DNA from: Hirudo medicinalis
Lineage: Eukaryota > Annelida > Clitellata > Hirudinida > Hirudinidae
Direction of reading: 5' to 3'
Length of the DNA stretch: 64,000 nucleotides
Assembly (NCBI GenBank): GCA_011800805.1
Contig: MPNW01000003.1
Location: forward strand, 115,056 to 179,055
Made by a program: the position numbers and the translations under genes. The notes under the pieces are model-generated. The model ran no database searches. It was not told the DNA's origin and worked only from the letters and a program-made list of their open reading frames with translations. Of this stretch, positions 61,162 to 64,000 are shown in pieces; position 1 is the stretch's first letter, and each line of letters opens with the position of its first letter.

Positions 61162-63980
61162 TCAAACTTTTGTTCTGTTTTTGTGGCCGTAGTTGAGTTC
61201 TGCGCCTCCCGACAAAGGAATGTCGACACCAGTCATAAATGAGCCCTCAGCAGCCAAGAACAAGCACAGGTCTGCACAGTTCTCAGGGGTTCCAAACTTG
61301 CCCAGAAGCTGAAAATGTTAATCATATTAATTAAATAATATCGTTAAATAATAACGAATATATTTCTTTTGTGATAATAGTAATAAAGCTAATAATTCAA
61401 AATAAATTAAATTTATTAACGAAACCATAGCAGTGATCACAGACAAGTTGCATTTAAGTGAATTCATTAACCTGTGCATTTCTACCAGCTTCTATAATCT
61501 TCTCGAAGTCATCACACTCCATAGCCACAGACTGCCACATTGGCGTTATGATGTTACCAGGTGATATTCTGCCATCCAAAGTTTCAGAGTTGTTGAACAA
61601 ATTATATAATTAATAGCTAACTAATTATTTCATAATAATAAGTGAATTTGTATAGCGCCATAAGCGTAAGCATCAGGTGCACTTAGACCATTTATGCAGC
61701 GCCGTCTCCCAGAGGCGCTTTGTGATGGTTAGAGCTGGGTTGCGAACACGACACATAACGACTGTTGCTTTTACCATCGCTCGCAGTAAAGCAAACCTCT
61801 GAGCCAACTTGCACCCCTATTTAATAAATATCACTTAACATTCACATGTTAGCAACAAGTCCCTATGACCTAATAACAATCTATTTTTGTACAATTTGTT
61901 TACTTTTAAACAATGGAATACGATAGTCATAATTAGAAGCAATTATTGAATTTTAAGGCAATGTTTTACAAAAACAGCAATCAATTGATAGATTGAATCA
62001 TGTGCGATTGAAGAGATGAAAACACTTACGAATTAACTCGAACTTGGTGGGCGGCCTCATCGATGGCCAAGGATTTGGTCATGGCGGTGATTGCACCCTA
62101 GAAATTAATTATCGGTTAACGAGGTAGTCGTCGAAGCTATAAATGATCAATTAATGTCTCTTGCTTTTGTGGCACAATATGTGACTGCCTCCGACTGACC
62201 AATCCAGTTAACCAGACTGGAGATGTTGATGATATTTCCACTTGTCTTCCTCAGGTGTGGTAAAGCGTACTGTTGGAATGAAGAATTTCATGACTGATAG
62301 CATTTCGAATTAATACTTGCAAATGTTGTCAATTCTTTGGAATTTCTTTGATTTTTAAATTTCGAACTTTTAACTCATCAAAGAAGAACTTTTAGCAGAA
62401 TTTAAATTCGTGTTAAAATTATCACTTTTGAAGTCAGAAAGTACGCCATGACGTTGATGCTAAAAAGTTCTCTGAACTCTTCGGATGAGAAGTGATCAAT
62501 TGTTTTGTGGGGAGGATCTGAAGCAGGAATTACTAGTAAGTTATGATAATATATGTTAATTTTTTGTAATCAAACAAAGTTTTATTATCACGCTGATGCT
62601 ACGTGGCATCATTAATAGGGAAAGTCATGGAAAAGCACTTGTATAATTGCCTTAGTTCATATTACCACGTTTGAAAATTTTTATATGCATAATAATATGT
62701 TCTATTTATATAAGAAAATAGTAATTTTTATTTAATGTTTTTATTAGTTGTTTATTTCGTGTCAGAAATAATGTCAACTTTGAAATTAGATGAGGGAATA
62801 AAGTTAGAAAGGCGTTTTTACGTAGGTGCAACGGTTTCAAATGGCGGTTCAAGGACGTCAAAGTTTTTTCAGCATTGGATAATAATAGATGGTGAATTAG
62901 TGATAAAAATAGTTTTTACAAAAGAAAATTTTTGAGACTCACGAACACCGGCATTGTTAATGAGACAATCGATTTTGCCAAACATTTTCAGTGTTTCGTT
63001 GATCAAATTCTGAAATCACAATTTAAAACACCACGAATACAATTAATTGTAAGCGTACGCACCCTCAAACGTTTGTCCAAATTTTGCTAAGGAACGAGAT
63101 TATTCAATAAAACCCTACATAACTTGTCGTCAGACGATGAGATTTTATAACCGTAGGATAAAACTTTACAAATTTTTGTTGGACGGATCTACAAGGTCCT
63201 TATTTTGTTAGGTCTGAATATTTCAGGACCCCACCTACTTTTTGGCGAGCTTAAACACTCAGTGCATAAATCAAAAGAGGTAGAATTCAAAGTTGACAGG
63301 CCTTAAAAACTAACCTTTCAGCACTGAATGATCTCCACAAATTGGCAACAAATTAAAAAATTCACGCAGTTAAAGTACCACGTTGAAAGTCTATTATTTA
63401 AAAAACACGCACACAATTATTTTGTGCTTCGAGTAGAATAGAGGTTCCTAAGACCTTCATATTTAACTCGTTAATATTCAATTCATAAATTTTAAAATAA
63501 TTAATATTCAACTCGTTAATATTCATCGAATTTACAATTGAACATTACCTCAGGTGATAACCTAATAATTTTTCAAAGTGAAAACAAATCAACCTTGATG
63601 TGTTCTTCCTTGTTGAGATCACAAAATACGTATGAGAAAGTCCCTGGTCCTTGTGACTCTAAGTTCTTCTCCATGGCCAGTCCTTTCTCCTCTGAAATTC
63701 ATTGCTTCATTTTGAAGGAACACGGTTCACCGAATATTAATTGATTTGAAAACAAACCTTCGTTAGAACAGGCCACCACATTTGCTCCCTCTAGAACTGA
63801 AACAGGGTCAAATTATACTAACACGTAAAAAGCTAAAAACAGTTTAAATTCACTGTCAAGGTCGGAAAATATTCCAAACTCACCAAACTTGAGAGCAATT
63901 CCTTCACCGATTCCACTAGTGGCTCCTGTAACGATGACAACCTTGTCCTTGTACCTCAATTTTTGAATGTTCTCCAACAT
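61162..63980 (-). CDS. Classical short-chain dehydrogenase, HSD17B14-like
   Basis: An NAD(P)-dependent oxidoreductase of the SDR fold; human HSD17B14 oxidises 17-beta-hydroxysteroids and L-fucose. Exon 1 (63884-63980) starts [19 protein letters not shown] and contains the cofactor motif TGATSGIG. Next come exons near 63765-63797, 63600-63690, and 62943-63014 with [24 protein letters not shown] follows at 62445-62520. The catalytic exon (about 62165-62265) has NIISSL-type [12 protein letters not shown] and YCATK, the Ser and Tyr-x3-Lys residues. [20 protein letters not shown] (62035-62098), [13 protein letters not shown] (61480-61570) and a last exon ([19 protein letters not shown]) complete about 260 residues. 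The order and spacing match HSD17B14 closely; the substrate is not determined. The window ends 20 bases upstream of the start. Confidence 0.92.
61640..61815 (-). repeat. SINE copy D, in an intron of the dehydrogenase
   Basis: The reverse complement contains tgcaagttggctcagagg (A box, near 61797-61812) and tgtcgtgttcgcaaccc (B box, near 61736-61752), then acgcttatggcgctatacaa. It aligns over its full length with copy B at 5231-5402. Confidence 0.75.
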
Positions 63981-64000
63981 CTTATTCTCGAGATTCGTCA

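Noticed and set aside
1..64000. Prokaryotic features (operons, CRISPR, phage)
   Set aside because: The spliced genes and metazoan families show this is animal nuclear DNA. No regularly spaced short repeats with unique spacers were seen.

Overview
The window is nuclear DNA from an invertebrate animal. It is AT-rich, and nearly all of its genes are split into many small exons by short GT-AG introns, mostly 50-300 bp. Gene content is metazoan: a caveolin, an SRCR-ZP secreted protein, a PCGF6-type Polycomb RING protein, intraflagellar-transport protein WDR35/IFT121, a GALNT of the GALNT8/9/17/18 type, ADO and a SAMHD1 relative. Decayed transposons (Merlin, Tc1/mariner, several non-LTR LINEs, a tRNA-derived SINE) fill the spaces. 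The sequence does not allow a species call; a compact-intron invertebrate genome is the safest statement.

Layout, left to right. 1-5.4 kb: a broken Merlin DNA transposon with terminal inverted repeats and a SINE inside it, then a LINE on the minus strand and a second SINE. 5.8-7.85 kb (-): PCGF6-like gene. 9.8-12.2 kb (+): GALNT, followed by LINE debris. 14.3-15.1 kb (+): ADO. 15.6-20.1 kb (-): threonyl-tRNA synthetase with two candidate first exons, one encoding a mitochondrial-type leader. 20.4-20.8 kb: mariner remnant. 22.0-24.65 kb (-): SRCR-SRCR-ZP protein. 25.2-26.3 kb (-): caveolin. 27.7-28.0 kb: LINE tail. 30.0-31.05 kb (-): intronless ADPRM-like phosphodiesterase. 31.1-31.6 kb: a duplicated 115-bp block and LINE debris. 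32.55-40.5 kb (-): WDR35. 41.2-43.4 kb: SINE and LINE tail. 44.1-46.6 kb (+): SAMHD1-like HD-domain dNTPase without a SAM domain. 47.55-52.5 kb (-): SPPL3. 54.4-54.8 kb: LINE tail matching the 27.7-kb copy. 55.8-59.7 kb (-): mitochondrial asparaginyl-tRNA synthetase NARS2, with a LINE in one intron. 61.2-64.0 kb (-): HSD17B14-like short-chain dehydrogenase with a SINE in an intron.

The genes do not form one pathway. They are mostly single housekeeping or developmental genes, the majority on the minus strand. The points most worth following are the alternative 5' ends of the threonyl-tRNA synthetase, the SAM-less SAMHD1 homologue, the full-length caveolin assembled from four exons, the SRCR-ZP gene with an unresolved 3' end, and a SINE family whose copies share a tRNA-like head but carry different tails. 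Exon joins were made by eye from splice sites, reading phase and recalled family sequence; no transcript or database was consulted.
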